From the NCBI RefSeq assembly GCF_006539165.1, contig NZ_BJMM01000010.1, positions 1 to 64,000 of the forward strand: 64,000 nucleotides of DNA, read 5' to 3'. Shown piece by piece: positions 63,978 to 64,000 of this stretch; within the stretch, counting starts at the first letter, position 1, and each line of letters starts with the position of its first letter. The notes below the pieces were generated by a model, which did no database searches, was not told the origin of the DNA, and was given only the letters and a program-made list of their open reading frames with translations. The stretch is from Streptomyces cacaoi (GTDB taxonomy: Bacteria > Actinomycetota > Actinomycetes > Streptomycetales > Streptomycetaceae). A program made the translations under genes and the position numbers.

Positions 63978-64000
63978 GGCGTCGCCCGCCGGTTCCGCCG

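Overview
The window is chromosomal DNA from a high-GC actinomycete, almost certainly a Streptomyces or close relative. The coding regions are strongly GC-biased at third codon positions, GTG starts are frequent and Shine-Dalgarno sites are GGAGG-type. The gene order also matches the conserved Streptomyces core: osaC-osaAB, ftsK, rimO-pgsA-cinA, clgR, recA-recX, gluABCD, miaB-miaA-dapF, rshA, hflX, dinG and lexA. I see no phage, insertion sequence, CRISPR array or plasmid gene. Species was not determined.

Layout. 0-1 kb: a strong terminator, a degenerate aminotransferase-fold gene without a PLP lysine, and tRNA-Thr(GGT). 1-10.7 kb: an osmoadaptation signalling locus, with osaC (anti-sigma kinase/PAS/GAF/PP2C) divergent from osaA (hybrid kinase with about ten tandem HAMP-type repeats) and osaB (response regulator). 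10.8-18.5 kb: ftsK, a RodZ-like HTH membrane protein, the overlapping rimO-pgsA-cinA operon, clgR and a small membrane protein. 18.5-24.2 kb: a Nei-type glycosylase and the Lhr helicase. 24.4-29.3 kb: an AraC regulator with azlCD, an alpha/alpha-toroid protein, a DUF3046 microprotein and an AI-2E-family permease. 29.3-31.5 kb: recA-recX with a LexA box and a perfect DnaA-box sequence upstream. 31.8-35.2 kb: a more variable stretch with an ankyrin lipoprotein, a broken HbpS/GlcG-type gene and a flavin monooxygenase.

35.4-42.6 kb: the gluABCD glutamate ABC importer, then a two-component system whose kinase gene overlaps tail-to-tail with a TAXI-type binding protein. 42.8-48.9 kb: miaB, a dioxygenase-fold protein without the expected His ligand, two small proteins, miaA, a membrane protein and dapF. 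49-55.9 kb: a RelA/SpoT-type enzyme, a secreted M1 peptidase, hflX and a trypsin-like lipoprotein protease. 56.2-61 kb: a siderophore operon ordered synthetase - N-acyltransferase - synthetase, the same order as iucA-iucB-iucC, but with no local N-hydroxylase, diamine enzyme, transporter or visible iron box. 61.1-64 kb: dinG and lexA.

Themes. DNA repair and the SOS response recur (recA, recX, lexA, dinG, lhr, nei). So do stress and osmotic signalling (osaABC, clgR, rshA, the TAXI-linked two-component system) and tRNA/ribosome modification (miaA, miaB, rimO, hflX). At least eight genes have a TANNNT -10 hexamer 6-9 nt before the start codon, which suggests widespread leaderless transcription. 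The best candidates for undescribed biology are the hydroxylase-less siderophore operon, the TAXI/two-component pair, the DUF3046 gene near recA and the HAMP array of OsaA.
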